64,000 nucleotides of DNA from Thauera carbonicopians. Lineage in GTDB: Bacteria; Pseudomonadota; Gammaproteobacteria; Burkholderiales; Rhodocyclaceae. The position numbers were made by a program, and so were the translations under genes. The notes beneath the pieces are model-generated. The model was not told the DNA's origin. It saw nothing but the letters and a program-made list of their open reading frames with translations, and searched no databases. Every line of letters begins with the position of its first letter. Positions within the stretch are counted from its first letter, which is position 1. Shown here piece by piece: positions 1 through 8,416 of the stretch. The stretch spans positions 62,001-126,000 of the forward strand of contig NZ_JANUXN010000011.1 in NCBI RefSeq assembly GCF_025699485.1. The letters run 5' to 3'.

Positions 1-77
1 GAATTCATCTTGTTTCCGGGTACCCATGAAAACCATTCTAATGAAGTCATTGCGGAGTGCAACACAGGAGAAACACG

Positions 78-155
78 ATGAGCGAACTTTCTGACACCTA
101 TCGTGGCTGGCGCGAATCCGGCCGTGCCTTTGCCGGTGCGGCCACGCAGGGATGA
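78..155 (+). CDS. possible 25-residue small protein
   Basis: An ATG follows a good ribosome binding site (CAGGAG, 8 bases upstream) and opens a 25-codon frame beginning MSELSDTYRGW and ending at TGA. The peptide is polar with no membrane segment and no family I recognise. It could be a genuine small protein, a leader peptide, or the remnant of a longer gene, since the residues after codon 15 (AFAGAATQG) look ordinary. The ribosome binding site is the only strong argument for translation. Confidence 0.3.
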   Translation: MSELSDTYRGWRESGRAFAGAATQG

Positions 156-458
156 AGTGTCGATCGTGCGCTGCGAAAAAGCCCTGGAGCCCTTGCCGCT
201 CAAGATAGCTGGGTCGTTTTCCGTGAATTTCAAGGGGTTTGGCTGTTGCGCTGCCGCAAAAAAATGCCGTGACCAGACCGTTGACGCTCTTCGGGCAACT
301 GCGTAAAAACGAGGCCGTGCGCAGTCTTGGCTTGATACGACGCCTTCCCCGGAGTCGCTTTGGGGTGCTTTCCGTCGAGGCTTCTTCAAGTTGCTGGCGG
401 CGCCGCAATACCCGGCCGGGGACGGCCGCATCAAGCAACCTTGAAGGAACGAAGCAAT
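156..458 (+). other. non-coding leader region of the cold-shock gene
   Basis: This 303-base stretch has no convincing gene. It holds the probable cspA promoter at 281-309 and, after it, about 145 bases of transcribed leader. Long structured leaders are typical of temperature-regulated csp genes, but I see no unambiguous cold-box motif here. Short open frames in the region have no ribosome binding site and no family resemblance. Confidence 0.5.
281..309 (+). promoter_or_regulatory. probable sigma70 promoter of the cold-shock gene
   Basis: TTGACG at 281-286 and TAAAAA at 304-309 are separated by exactly 17 bases. Transcription would start near 316 and leave a leader of roughly 145 bases before the cold-shock ATG at 459. 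Confidence 0.45.
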
Positions 459-662
459 ATGGCAACTGGTACCGTGAAGTGGTTCAACGATTCCAAGGGT
501 TTCGGTTTCATCACGCCCGATGATGGCAGCGAGGATCTGTTCGCGCACTTCTCCGCCATCAACATGAGCGGTTTCAAGAGCCTGAAGGAAGGCGAAAAGG
601 TTTCCTTCGAGGTTACGCAGGGACCCAAGGGCAAGCAGGCGTCCAACATCCAGCGCGCCTGA
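459..662 (+). CDS. cspA: cold-shock protein, CspA family
   Basis: This 67-residue protein is a single cold-shock domain (OB fold). It binds single-stranded RNA and DNA in the cytoplasm and acts as an RNA chaperone or antiterminator. Both nucleic-acid binding motifs are visible: KGFGFI (RNP1, about residues 13-18) and DLFAHFS (RNP2, about 26-32). Length is that of the family. The ATG at 459 was chosen because the protein then starts [10 protein letters not shown], as in CspA homologues, with GAAGGAAC upstream. A long leader and separate promoter suggest monocistronic expression. Which csp paralogue it is, and whether it is cold-induced, cannot be told from sequence. Confidence 0.93.
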   Translation: MATGTVKWFNDSKGFGFITPDDGSEDLFAHFSAINMSGFKSLKEGEKVSFEVTQGPKGKQASNIQRA

Positions 663-746
663 AGCCGGAGACGCTGGAGTCGTATCCGGCAGACATCATT
701 TCTGCTTCATCGTTCGTTCGATCTGAAGCAGCGCCGGATGCAAAAA

Positions 747-782
747 GCAGAAGGGCCATCGAGTGATCGATGGCCCTTCTGC
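747..782 (-). terminator. intrinsic terminator of rpmB-rpmG
   Basis: Two 16-base arms (747-762 and 767-782) are perfectly complementary around a GTGA loop. On the minus strand the hairpin is followed by five T, placing it 73 bases after the rpmG stop. It may also stop plus-strand readthrough from the cold-shock gene, although the T-run is poor in that direction. Confidence 0.8.
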
Positions 783-854
783 CTTGATTCGCTTGCTCCG
801 CCAGCCTGTGCCCTTGGTGCTTCCGGGGCGCCTGCCGTGCCGGCTTCGGCGAGC

Positions 855-1022
855 TTACTTCAGCTTGATTTCCTTGTACGGCACGTGCTTGCGAGCAACG
901 GGATCGTACTTGTTGAATTCGAGCTTTTCCGGGGTGGTGCGCTTGTTCTTCGACGTGGTGTAGAAGTGCCCCGTACCGGCGGTGGATTCGAGCTTGATCT
1001 TTTCGCGGATGCCCTTGGCCAT
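855..1022 (-). CDS. rpmG: 50S ribosomal protein L33
   Basis: This 55-residue basic protein begins [13 protein letters not shown] and ends VPYKEIKLK, the pattern of bacterial L33 of the large ribosomal subunit. It has no zinc-binding CxxC pairs, so it is the cysteine-free (C-) form. It lies 25 bases downstream of rpmB on the same strand, the normal rpmBG operon, and is followed by an intrinsic terminator. Length and sequence are entirely typical. Confidence 0.96.
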   Translation of the reverse strand: MAKGIREKIKLESTAGTGHFYTTSKNKRTTPEKLEFNKYDPVARKHVPYKEIKLK

Positions 1023-1047
1023 GGCGTTCTCCGTTTAGTGTTGTTGC

Positions 1048-1284
1048 TTACAGCTTCTCGCCGCGGGCGCGAAGCTCGGCAACGACGACGTCGATGCCCT
1101 TCTTGTCGATGGTGCGCAGGCCGGCATTGGAAACGCGCAGGCGGATCCAGCGGTTTTCGCTCTCGCTCCAGAACCGGCGGTTTTGCAGGTTGGGCAGGAA
1201 GCGGCGCTTGGTTTTGTTGTTGGCGTGGGAAACGTTATTTCCCACCATCGGTGCTTTACCGGTCACTTGGCAGACGCGAGCCAT
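1048..1284 (-). CDS. rpmB: 50S ribosomal protein L28
   Basis: This 78-residue protein starts [20 protein letters not shown], a signature of bacterial L28 in the large ribosomal subunit. The start at 1284 gives the usual length, and in-frame sequence upstream does not resemble L28. It is the first gene of the rpmB-rpmG operon and has a plausible promoter about 40 bases upstream. Nothing unusual is seen. Confidence 0.96.
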   Translation of the reverse strand: MARVCQVTGKAPMVGNNVSHANNKTKRRFLPNLQNRRFWSESENRWIRLRVSNAGLRTIDKKGIDVVVAELRARGEKL

Positions 1285-1322
1285 ACGATGCTCCAGGGAA
1301 TTCTGATTGCGGAAAACGCACG

Positions 1323-1352
1323 AGGATACTGCATCCTGGATCAGGAAGGCAA
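1323..1352 (-). promoter_or_regulatory. possible promoter of rpmB-rpmG
   Basis: On the minus strand TTGCCT (1352-1347) and TATCCT (1328-1323) are 18 bases apart, immediately upstream of rpmB. The match is moderate and no other candidate fits as well. Confidence 0.4.
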
Positions 1353-1408
1353 GTGCCGGGTGCGGGGAATTGCTTTCGTGGGGCCGGCATTGGAACCGAT
1401 TTTCCATC

Positions 1409-2086
1409 TCAAAGCAAGCCGCGTTCGGCAAACGAGACCGGCTTGCCGTGCGCGGGGACGACGAAGTGGTCGAGAACGCGGACGTCGATCAGGGCAAGCG
1501 CATCCTTGAGCGTGCGGGTCAGCACTTCGTCGGCCGTACTGGGCTCGGAGGCGCCGGACGGATGGTTGTGGGCGAGGATCACCGAGGCGGCGTTGCGCGA
1601 CAGCACGAGCTTGACGACTTCGCGCGGGTAGACGCTGGTCTGCGTCAAAGTGCCGCGGAACAGGTCCACCGCCTCGATCAGGCGGTGGCGGGCGTCGAGC
1701 AGCATGATGCAGAAGGTTTCGTGCGGCAGATGGCCGAGCCGAAGGCCCAGCCAGTCGCGCACGGCCTGGGGCGAATCGAACAGCGCGCGCTCGGATAGCG
1801 TTTCGCCCAGCGCGCGCCGCGCCAGTTCCATGACGGCCTGCAGTTGGGCATACTTCGCCAGCCCCATGCCGGGCAGCGCGGCGAAGTCGCTCGCGCTGGC
1901 CGAACACAGCCGGGTCAGGGAGCCGAAATGGCCGATCAACTGCCGTGCGAGATCGACCGCGGTATGGCCCCGGATGCCGACGCGCAGGAACAGGGCGAGC
2001 AGTTCGGCGTCGGACAGGGCGCCCGCGCCGCGTGCGAGGAGCTTTTCGCGGGGGCGTTCGTCGGCTGGCCAGTCGGTGATTGCCAT
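1409..2086 (-). CDS. radC: RadC-family JAB/MPN-domain protein
   Basis: This 225-residue protein has an N-terminal helix-hairpin-helix-like region ([14 protein letters not shown], about 68-81) and a C-terminal JAB1/MPN metalloprotease-type domain. The zinc motif is intact: HNHPSG with a downstream Ser and Asp (about residues 173-184). RadC was once linked to DNA repair, but its biochemical role is still unclear. It is divergent from coaBC with 126 bases between the starts, an arrangement common in proteobacteria. The start at 2086 gives [17 protein letters not shown], the typical N-terminus. Confidence 0.9.
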   Translation of the reverse strand: MAITDWPADERPREKLLARGAGALSDAELLALFLRVGIRGHTAVDLARQLIGHFGSLTRLCSASASDFAALPGMGLAKYAQLQAVMELARRALGETLSERALFDSPQAVRDWLGLRLGHLPHETFCIMLLDARHRLIEAVDLFRGTLTQTSVYPREVVKLVLSRNAASVILAHNHPSGASEPSTADEVLTRTLKDALALIDVRVLDHFVVPAHGKPVSFAERGLL

Positions 2087-2198
2087 GGACGCGGGTTCCT
2101 TCAGGCTGGCGGGGAAGGCTGATTGCCGAAGATGCGGGCTCTCCGGCAGGCTGCTTCCGCCCGGGGTTGTCGTCGAGTGCAGCGCGGTGCTGCGGAAT

Positions 2199-2204
2199 TA
2201 TAAG
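2199..2204 (+). promoter_or_regulatory. -10 element of coaBC
   Basis: TATAAG ends nine bases before the coaBC ATG. No clear -35 is present at normal spacing. If used, transcription would begin at about 2211, which would make the mRNA leaderless or nearly so; no Shine-Dalgarno sequence precedes the ATG. Confidence 0.4.
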
Positions 2205-2212
2205 CTGATGTC

Positions 2213-3409
2213 ATGAATACACTACAGGGCAGGAAGATCGTCGTCGGTGTGACGGGCGGCGTGGCGGCCTACAAGGCGGCCGAACTGGTGCGGCTGCTGG
2301 GCAAGGCGGGAGCGGACGTACACGTCGTGCTGACCGAGGCGGGTGCGCGCTTCGTGACCGCGGTCACTTTCCAGGCGCTGTCGGGCAACCCGGTCTGGAG
2401 CGACCTGTGGGATGCGCGCATGCCGAACAACATGGCGCACATCGATCTGGGCCGCGACGTCGATGCGATCCTGGTGGCGCCGGCGACGGCCGACTTCATC
2501 GCCCGGCTCGCCCAGGGACGGGCGGACGATCTGCTGACCACGCTGTGCCTGGCGCGGGACGTGCCGCTGATCGTCGCGCCGGCGATGAACCGGCAGATGT
2601 GGGAAGCGCCGGCCACCCAGCGCAACGTGGCGCTGGTGCGCGGTGATGGCGTCACGCTGTTCGGCCCGGTGGCGGGCGAGCAGGCCTGCGGCGAGGTCGG
2701 CATGGGGCGGATGCTCGAAGCCGAGGAACTGCTCGAACATCTGGAAGCGTATTTCGTGAGCAAGCGTCTGGCCGGCCGCAAGGTCGTGCTGACCGCCGGG
2801 CCCACTTTCGAGGCGATCGATCCGGTGCGCGGCATCACCAACATCAGCTCGGGCAAGATGGGCTACGCGCTGGCGCGCGCCTGCGCCCAGGCGGGCGCCG
2901 AGGTCGTGCTGGTGAGCGGGCCGGTCGCGTTGCCGGTGCCGGCCGGCGTCCGGCGGCTTGCCGTGGCCGGTGCGCGTGACATGCGCGAGGCTGTGCTTGC
3001 CGCACTGCCGGGGGCGGACGTGTTCATCGGCGTCGCCGCGGTGGCCGACTACCGGCCGCTGGAAGTCGCCGAGCACAAGATGAAAAAAAAGGATGGCATC
3101 CTGACGCTGGAACTGACCCAGAACCCGGACATCCTGGCCGAAATCGCGGCCTTGCCGGATGCGCCTTTCTGCGTCGGTTTCGCCGCCGAAAGCCGGGATC
3201 TCGATGCCTACGCCGAAGGCAAGCGGCAGAAGAAGCGCCTGCCGATGCTGGTGGGCAACCTGGTGCAGGACGGCATGGGCTCGGACGACAACGTGGTCGT
3301 GCTGTACGACGATGGCGGCCGCCATCCGCTGCCGCGGGCGCCGAAAGCCGAGCTCGCCCGCGGCATCGTCGAGCACCTGGCCGGCCTGCTGGAAGCAGCG
3401 GGGCGCTGA
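2213..3409 (+). CDS. coaBC: bifunctional phosphopantothenoylcysteine decarboxylase / phosphopantothenate-cysteine ligase
   Basis: This 398-residue cytoplasmic enzyme carries out two successive steps of coenzyme A synthesis. The N-terminal flavoprotein domain (about 1-180) has the [18 protein letters not shown] opening, the PAMN motif (about 124-127) and the active-site [10 protein letters not shown] segment. The C-terminal ligase domain (about 190-398) has [20 protein letters not shown] and the KMKKK loop. Both activities should be intact. dut follows 52 bases downstream, the usual coaBC-dut order. The upstream region lacks a ribosome binding site and has a -10 hexamer close to the ATG. Confidence 0.95.
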   Translation: MNTLQGRKIVVGVTGGVAAYKAAELVRLLGKAGADVHVVLTEAGARFVTAVTFQALSGNPVWSDLWDARMPNNMAHIDLGRDVDAILVAPATADFIARLAQGRADDLLTTLCLARDVPLIVAPAMNRQMWEAPATQRNVALVRGDGVTLFGPVAGEQACGEVGMGRMLEAEELLEHLEAYFVSKRLAGRKVVLTAGPTFEAIDPVRGITNISSGKMGYALARACAQAGAEVVLVSGPVALPVPAGVRRLAVAGARDMREAVLAALPGADVFIGVAAVADYRPLEVAEHKMKKKDGILTLELTQNPDILAEIAALPDAPFCVGFAAESRDLDAYAEGKRQKKRLPMLVGNLVQDGMGSDDNVVVLYDDGGRHPLPRAPKAELARGIVEHLAGLLEAAGR

Positions 3410-3461
3410 GGCCTGCCCTGAACACCGGACGTGCGCTGCGGCGCCGGCCAAGGAGAAAAAA

Positions 3462-3911
3462 ATGCATCGCATCGACGTGAAACTGCTCGACGAACGGCTC
3501 AAGGCGCATCCGCCGGCCTACGCCACCAGCGGAGCCGCCGGCCTCGACCTGCGGGCTTGCCTGCCGGCGCCGATTACCCTGCATCCGGGGGAAACCACGC
3601 TGGTGCCCAGCGGGCTGGCGATCCATCTGGCCGATCCGGGCCTGGCGGCGATGGTGCTGCCGCGTTCCGGGCTGGGCCACAAGCACGGCATCGTGCTGGG
3701 TAACCTGGTCGGCCTGATCGATTCGGACTATCAGGGCCAGATCTTCGTTTCGGTGTGGAATCGCGGGCGTGCCAGCTTCACCATCCAGCCGATGGAGCGC
3801 ATCGCGCAACTGGTGGTGGTGCCGGTGCTGCAGGTCGGCTTCAATGTCGTCGACGACTTCGACGCCAGCCAGCGCGGCGCCGGCGGTTTCGGCAGTACCG
3901 GCAAGCACTGA
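3462..3911 (+). CDS. dut: deoxyuridine 5'-triphosphate nucleotidohydrolase
   Basis: This 149-residue protein is a trimeric dUTPase that hydrolyses dUTP to dUMP and pyrophosphate. The five conserved motifs can be followed: [35 protein letters not shown], and the C-terminal arm [10 protein letters not shown]. The ATG at 3462 follows AAGGAG and gives the usual length; sequence upstream in the same frame lies inside coaBC. It overlaps the next gene by one base, so the two are probably translationally coupled. Confidence 0.96.
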   Translation: MHRIDVKLLDERLKAHPPAYATSGAAGLDLRACLPAPITLHPGETTLVPSGLAIHLADPGLAAMVLPRSGLGHKHGIVLGNLVGLIDSDYQGQIFVSVWNRGRASFTIQPMERIAQLVVVPVLQVGFNVVDDFDASQRGAGGFGSTGKH

Positions 3912-4375
3912 TGCAGCATCCGGGCATTCCGACGGGCGTGCACGTCGTCTGCGAGCGCGAAGGCCGGGTGCTGTTGCTGCGCCGCGCCGGCACGGGTTTT
4001 TTCGACGGGCGCTACAGCCTGCCCGGCGGACACGTCGAGCCGGGCGAATCGGTCCTTGCTGCCGCAATGCGCGAACTGCGCGAGGAAACCGGTCTGTCGG
4101 TGTTCGAGCGCGATCTGGAATGGCTGGGAGTGGTGCATCGCCTGTCGGACACCAATCGCATCGACTTCTTCGTGCGTGCGGCCCGCTGGAACGGCGAACC
4201 GGAGAACCTCGAGCCCGCCAAGTGCGACGACATGGTGTGGTGCGCACGCAAGCAGTTGCCCCAGCCGATGGTTGCCTACGTCGAGGCGGCGCTGCGGCAG
4301 ACACAGGCGCCGTGGATGCTGGAGCTCGGCTGGTCCTGCACGACAGGCCGCATTCAGCGCTGCGATGGATTCTGA
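3911..4375 (+). CDS. Nudix hydrolase
   Basis: This 154-residue protein has a complete Nudix box, GX5EX7REUXEEXGU, visible as GGHVEPGESVLAAAMRELRE followed by ETGL (about residues 38-61), with the metal-binding REXXEE glutamates present. Such enzymes hydrolyse nucleoside diphosphates linked to another group; the substrate is not predictable here. Its start codon shares a base with the dut stop, suggesting coupled expression and a possible nucleotide-pool cleaning role. Confidence 0.88.
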   Translation: MQHPGIPTGVHVVCEREGRVLLLRRAGTGFFDGRYSLPGGHVEPGESVLAAAMRELREETGLSVFERDLEWLGVVHRLSDTNRIDFFVRAARWNGEPENLEPAKCDDMVWCARKQLPQPMVAYVEAALRQTQAPWMLELGWSCTTGRIQRCDGF

Positions 4376-4430
4376 TATTTTCCCTCGTGCCGGGTTTGAT
4401 TCTCTTGCCGCAGAGCGCCATGGGGGAACG

Positions 4431-5051
4431 ATGAAAATGTGGAAGAAGACCGTGTCGACGGCAGGCTTTGCCTGCTGTTTATCTTTTGCTGCAGCTGCCG
4501 CAGATTTGCCCGAAGTCGATCTGGAGCGGGCCGCGCAGATCAGCGCCGGGCGCTGTTCGCTGTGCCATGGGGCGGACGGGGAGAGCACGTCGGCCCTGTA
4601 TCCGCGGCTGGCGGGCCAGCATCACCACTACATCGCCAGGCAACTGGCGGACTTCCAGTCCGGCCGGCGCAAGAGCGACACCATGGCCAGCATGGCGGAG
4701 GGCCTCACGCCCGAAGAAATGCTGGCGCTGGGCGTGTTCTTCGAAAGCAAGCCGACCAAGCCACGCCAGGCACGCGACGCCGAACTCGCCGGCGTGGGGC
4801 GCTTCGTGTTTCATCGTGGCAACGAGGAATCGGGCGTGCCCGCCTGCGCTTCCTGTCATGGCGAGCGGGGGCTCGGCACCGACCAGTTGCCCAGGCTCGC
4901 CGGACAGGTGCCCAAGTACATCGAGAGCCAGTTGAAATCCTTCGGCCAGCGCGAGCGCACCAACGACAACGCAGTCATGCATTCGATCGCGTCGAAGCTG
5001 ACCGAACTGGAGATCAAGGCCGTATCGCTCTACGTCAGCACGCTGGACTGA
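4431..5051 (+). CDS. periplasmic dihaem cytochrome c4
   Basis: This 206-residue protein has a cleavable Sec signal (hydrophobic stretch to about residue 24, AAAADL) and two class I cytochrome c domains. Haem motifs are CSLCH (about 42-46) and CASCH (about 138-142). The duplicated two-domain structure and length match cytochrome c4, a periplasmic electron carrier from the bc1 complex to terminal oxidases. The ATG at 4431 gives a proper signal peptide. It faces the fcc/sox region, so it could also serve sulfur oxidation or the cbb3 oxidase; this is an inference. Confidence 0.88.
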   Translation: MKMWKKTVSTAGFACCLSFAAAAADLPEVDLERAAQISAGRCSLCHGADGESTSALYPRLAGQHHHYIARQLADFQSGRRKSDTMASMAEGLTPEEMLALGVFFESKPTKPRQARDAELAGVGRFVFHRGNEESGVPACASCHGERGLGTDQLPRLAGQVPKYIESQLKSFGQRERTNDNAVMHSIASKLTELEIKAVSLYVSTLD

Positions 5052-5141
5052 TTCCCGAGTTGCTCGGCCTTGCCGTGCCGCAGCACGGGCTACGGCCTTG
5101 TTCTCGCTTCGAGTGCAGGCCGGTATGAGCGGGCAGGGATG

Positions 5142-5178
5142 AAAAAAACGGGAGCGGGCCGATGGCCGCGCTCCCGTT
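5142..5178 (-). terminator. intrinsic terminator downstream of fccB
   Basis: A GC-rich hairpin (outer arms 5147-5156 and 5169-5178, with an inner self-complementary GGCC pair) is followed on the minus strand by seven T. It sits 21 bases after the fccB stop and ends the fccA-fccB transcript. Confidence 0.75.
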
Positions 5179-5198
5179 CTCGAAGCGGAAATGATGTC

Positions 5199-6476
5199 TC
5201 AGGCCAGCATGTCGGCCCAGATGTTCTTCGCCCAGGCCAGTGCCGCCTTGCCTTCGATCTCGTTGGCGGCTGCCGATACGCCGCCTGCGCCCTGTACCGG
5301 CATCGGCTGCTTCTTCTCGGCGTCGTACTGGTGCACCGAGGCGACGTGGATGACGTTGCGGTCGTCGACGAAGCTGTAGCAGGTGTTCATCACCACCGGC
5401 GTCGGGTTGGGGGCGATGCCTTCGAACAGGTTCAGGATCGCCGCCGCCGCGACCTTGGCGTGCTGGTTGGCCATGTGGCCGGACTTCGGCATCGTCGGCG
5501 CCGGGAACAGCGCGTCACCCAACACATGCACGCCCGGCACGCCCTTGGCTTCCATCGTCAGCCAGTCGATGTCGACCCAGCGCTCGTTGATCAGCGGCAG
5601 GCCGGCCTTCAGCGCGATGTCGCCGGCCCGCATCGGCGGGATCACGTTCAGCACGTCGGCCTTGACGCTGTCGAATTCGAGTTCGGCGGTGAGGCTGGCC
5701 GCATCGACGCTCTGCAGCGAGCTGTTGGGCACGTATTCGATCAAGCCCTTGTAGCTTTCGAAAGCCTTGGTGAACAGCCCTTTCTTCGACTGGATTTCTT
5801 CGTTGGAATCGAGCACCAGCACCTTGGATTTCGGCTTGGCGGCGCGCAGGTAATTGGCGACGACGCAGGCGCGCTCGTAGGGGCCGGGCGGGCAGCGGTA
5901 GGGCACCTTGGGAATGTGCAGCGCGAACACGCCGCCATCGGCCATGTCCTGCAACTGCTTGCGCAGCAGCACGGTCTGGGGGCCGGCCTTCCAGGCGTGC
6001 GGGATGCGCTCCTGATTGCCGTCCAGTCCGCCGACGGCACCGGGGATGAAATCGATGCCGGGCGACAGCACCAGGCGGTCGTAGCCCAGCGAACCGTTCC
6101 GCGCCGTGGCGACCGTGCGCTTGTCGGTGTCGATGGCGGTGACTTCGTCGGTGACGATACGAACGCCCCATTTCGACTTCAGGTTGTCGTAGCCGACGGT
6201 GATGTCTTCCATCTGCTTGACGCCGCCGATCACGAGGTTCGAGATCGGGCACGAGATGAAAGTGGGGTTGCGCTCGATCAGCGTCACGTCGACCGTACCA
6301 TTGCTCCACATGCGCAGGTACTTAGCCGCGGTCGCGCCGCCGTAGCCGCCGCCGACGATGACGACGTGGCCCCGGCTCTTGCCGCCCGCCGTGGCACAGG
6401 CGGACAGTCCGGCGAGCGTGGTGCTGCCTGCTGCGGCGATGCCGGCGGTCTTGAGAAAATCGCGTCTGGTGAACAT
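5199..6476 (-). CDS. fccB: flavocytochrome c sulfide dehydrogenase, flavoprotein subunit (SoxF/FccB-like)
   Basis: This 425-residue protein begins with a twin-arginine signal (TRRDFLKTAG, export near residue 30) and then a Rossmann FAD-binding motif, VIVGGGYGGATAA (about 39-51). The C-terminal region resembles the FCSD flavin-binding domain. Cysteines for the redox disulfide are expected in this family, and C75 lies in SCPISN. The protein oxidises sulfide in the periplasm together with a small cytochrome c, which is encoded just upstream with a 15-base gap. Being divergent from soxC supports a role in sulfide/thiosulfate oxidation, where the pair is called SoxEF. Confidence 0.88.
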   Translation of the reverse strand: MFTRRDFLKTAGIAAAGSTTLAGLSACATAGGKSRGHVVIVGGGYGGATAAKYLRMWSNGTVDVTLIERNPTFISCPISNLVIGGVKQMEDITVGYDNLKSKWGVRIVTDEVTAIDTDKRTVATARNGSLGYDRLVLSPGIDFIPGAVGGLDGNQERIPHAWKAGPQTVLLRKQLQDMADGGVFALHIPKVPYRCPPGPYERACVVANYLRAAKPKSKVLVLDSNEEIQSKKGLFTKAFESYKGLIEYVPNSSLQSVDAASLTAELEFDSVKADVLNVIPPMRAGDIALKAGLPLINERWVDIDWLTMEAKGVPGVHVLGDALFPAPTMPKSGHMANQHAKVAAAAILNLFEGIAPNPTPVVMNTCYSFVDDRNVIHVASVHQYDAEKKQPMPVQGAGGVSAAANEIEGKAALAWAKNIWADMLA

Positions 6477-6491
6477 CGTCCTGTCTCTCCC

Positions 6492-6791
6492 TTATTTCTG
6501 CGCCGCGAACCAGGCAGTGATGAGCGTGAGCTGTTCGTCGGTGTAGCCCTTGACGATCTGGTGCATGATCGTCGCCGGCTTGTCGCCCGACTTGAAGTCC
6601 ATCAGCTTCTGCATCAGTTTGTCCTGGGCTTCGCCGGCGAGAGAGTCCATGCCGCCGACGCTGTGTCCGTTGGTGCCGTGACAGTTCGCACAGGTGGCGG
6701 CGAGGTTGCGGGCCAGATTGGGGTCCTGGGCCTGCGCCGCAGCGCTGAGCCCGACGAGGCCGAGCATGGCCAGGGCGTGCTTGAGATTCAC
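6492..6791 (-). CDS. fccA: small monohaem cytochrome c, FccA/SoxE-like
   Basis: This 99-residue protein has a Sec signal (cleaved near AQAQ, residue 22) and one haem site, CANCH (34-38), with a probable methionine ligand in the C-terminal half. The start is GTG at 6791, supported by GGAGGG eight bases upstream and by the clean signal peptide; there is no good ATG. It is the electron-accepting partner of the flavoprotein encoded immediately downstream. Sulfide dehydrogenase cytochromes can be mono- or dihaem; this one is monohaem. Confidence 0.83.
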   Translation of the reverse strand: MNLKHALAMLGLVGLSAAAQAQDPNLARNLAATCANCHGTNGHSVGGMDSLAGEAQDKLMQKLMDFKSGDKPATIMHQIVKGYTDEQLTLITAWFAAQK

Positions 6792-6983
6792 AAGGATGTC
6801 CCTCCGATTCTTGTGCCGATACTGGATGCGCCAGGCCCTGAAAGGGCCGTCCGGCGCGCATTCTGTGTGCAGGCGAGGGCCGGCGACGCAGAGTATAGCC
6901 ACATCGATGCTGCGGCATGCGCAAGCTTTCCGCATTGCTTTGCAGGAATCACGATCAATGCTGCGCCGCATAAATATTAGTTC

Positions 6984-7021
6984 TTGACTATATTTTTATG
7001 TGCTTTTAGATTGAGTCTAAA
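6984..7021 (+). promoter_or_regulatory. sox operon promoter with overlapping inverted repeat
   Basis: In an AT-rich patch upstream of soxC, TTGACT (6984-6989) and TAGATT (7007-7012) are 17 bases apart. The inverted repeat TTTAGA-N5-TCTAAA (7005-7010 and 7016-7021) lies across the -10. An operator in that place would suit a repressor, as known for sox operons controlled by ArsR-type SoxR, but no such regulator gene is in the window. Confidence 0.5.
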
Positions 7022-7078
7022 TAGGAAAATGCATTCATAAGCATCACTGATAGTGTATCCGGAGGGGGGATTGCACGC

Positions 7079-8416
7079 ATGGCAGACATCGATGCCCGGC
7101 CTGGCCGGGTGAGGCCGGCACCGGAGAATTTCCTCACCGCCGAGCAGATCGCGGCGGTGAAGGACGGGCGGCGGGATTTCCTGCGCAAGGCCTTTCTGGC
7201 CGCTGCGGCGGCGATGGCGGCGCCCACAGCGGTGCGCGCTGCGAGCGAGGGTGATCCGGCCATCCTGAACCTGCCGCCGTGGAGCACTTCGCTCGGCCTG
7301 CCGGTGGCGGCGAATCCCTACGGCATGCCATCGAGGTACGAGCGCGGCCTGCGGCGGCGCGAGAGCCCGGGCCTGACGCGGGTCGGCGGCTCGTCGGTGG
7401 CGTTCACGCCCTTGCAGGGGCTGTTCGGCATCATCACGCCTTCCGGCCTGCATTTCGAGCGCCATCACCAGGGCTGGCACGACGTCGATCCGTCGAAGCA
7501 CCGCCTGATGATCAACGGCCTGGTCAGGACCAATGCAGTGTTCACGATGGACGATCTGATGCGCCTGCCGTCGGTGTCGCGCATCCACTTCATCGAGTGC
7601 GGCGCCAATACCGGCATGGAGTGGGGCAACGTCGCGGTGCCGACCGTCCAGTACTCGCACGGCATGCTCTCCTGTTCGGAGTTCACCGGCGTGCCGCTGA
7701 AGGAAATCCTCGACATGTGCGGCGCCGACTACGAGAAAGGCCGCTATGTGCTGGCCGAAGGCGCCGATGGCTCGTCGATGACCCGTACCATCCCGATGGA
7801 ACTGATCGAGTCCGGCGAAGTCTTCGTCGCCTATGGCATGAACGGCGAGATGCTGCGTCCCGAGAACGGCTATCCGCTGCGCCTCGTCGTGCCGGGCGTG
7901 CAGGGCGTGAGCTGGGTGAAGTGGCTGCGCCGCATCGAGGTCGGCGACAAGCCCTGGGCGACCAAGGACGAAGCGGTGCATTACATCGACCTGATGCCGG
8001 ACGGCCTGCACCGCCAGTACACCTCGGTGCAGGAATGCAAGTCGGTCATCACCACGCCGTCGGGCGGCCAGCTGCTGCTCGACAAGGGCTTCTACAACAT
8101 CTCCGGCATGGCCTGGTCGGGGCGCGGCAGGATCACCCGTGTCGATGTCTCCACCGACGGCGGCATCAACTGGCGCGAGGCGCGGCTGGAAACGCCGGTG
8201 CTGTCGAAGGCGGTCACGCGCTTCAACATCGGCTGGGTATGGGACGGCAAGCCCGCCATCCTGCAGTCGCGCGCGGAGGATGAAACCGGCCATGTCCAGC
8301 CGAGCTACGGCCAGTTGCGCAAGGTGCGCGGCACCCGCTCCATCTACCACAACAATGCCATCCAGTCCTGGAAGGTGGTCGAGTCCGGCGAGGTCAGCAA
8401 TGTCCAGGTTCTGTAA
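7079..8416 (+). CDS. soxC: sulfane dehydrogenase subunit SoxC (molybdoprotein)
   Basis: This 445-residue periplasmic protein belongs to the sulfite oxidase family. It has a twin-arginine signal (RRDFLRK at 31-37), a molybdopterin domain with the molybdenum-ligating cysteine C174 in ECGANTGM, and a C-terminal Mo-co dimerisation domain. With SoxD it oxidises the cysteine-bound sulfane sulfur on SoxYZ, so thiosulfate can be taken fully to sulfate without sulfur globules. The ATG at 7079 follows GGAGGGGG. It overlaps soxD by 17 bases, consistent with coupled production of the SoxCD complex. Confidence 0.95.
   Translation: MADIDARPGRVRPAPENFLTAEQIAAVKDGRRDFLRKAFLAAAAAMAAPTAVRAASEGDPAILNLPPWSTSLGLPVAANPYGMPSRYERGLRRRESPGLTRVGGSSVAFTPLQGLFGIITPSGLHFERHHQGWHDVDPSKHRLMINGLVRTNAVFTMDDLMRLPSVSRIHFIECGANTGMEWGNVAVPTVQYSHGMLSCSEFTGVPLKEILDMCGADYEKGRYVLAEGADGSSMTRTIPMELIESGEVFVAYGMNGEMLRPENGYPLRLVVPGVQGVSWVKWLRRIEVGDKPWATKDEAVHYIDLMPDGLHRQYTSVQECKSVITTPSGGQLLLDKGFYNISGMAWSGRGRITRVDVSTDGGINWREARLETPVLSKAVTRFNIGWVWDGKPAILQSRAEDETGHVQPSYGQLRKVRGTRSIYHNNAIQSWKVVESGEVSNVQVL

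Noticed and set aside
1..77. Window starts with GAATTC, considered as a cloning junction
   Set aside because: A single six-base site at an arbitrary window edge is not evidence of an artefact.
5070..6980. A 636-codon open frame antisense to fccB and fccA
   Set aside because: No ribosome binding site or domain; the minus-strand genes have Tat and Sec signals and catalytic motifs.
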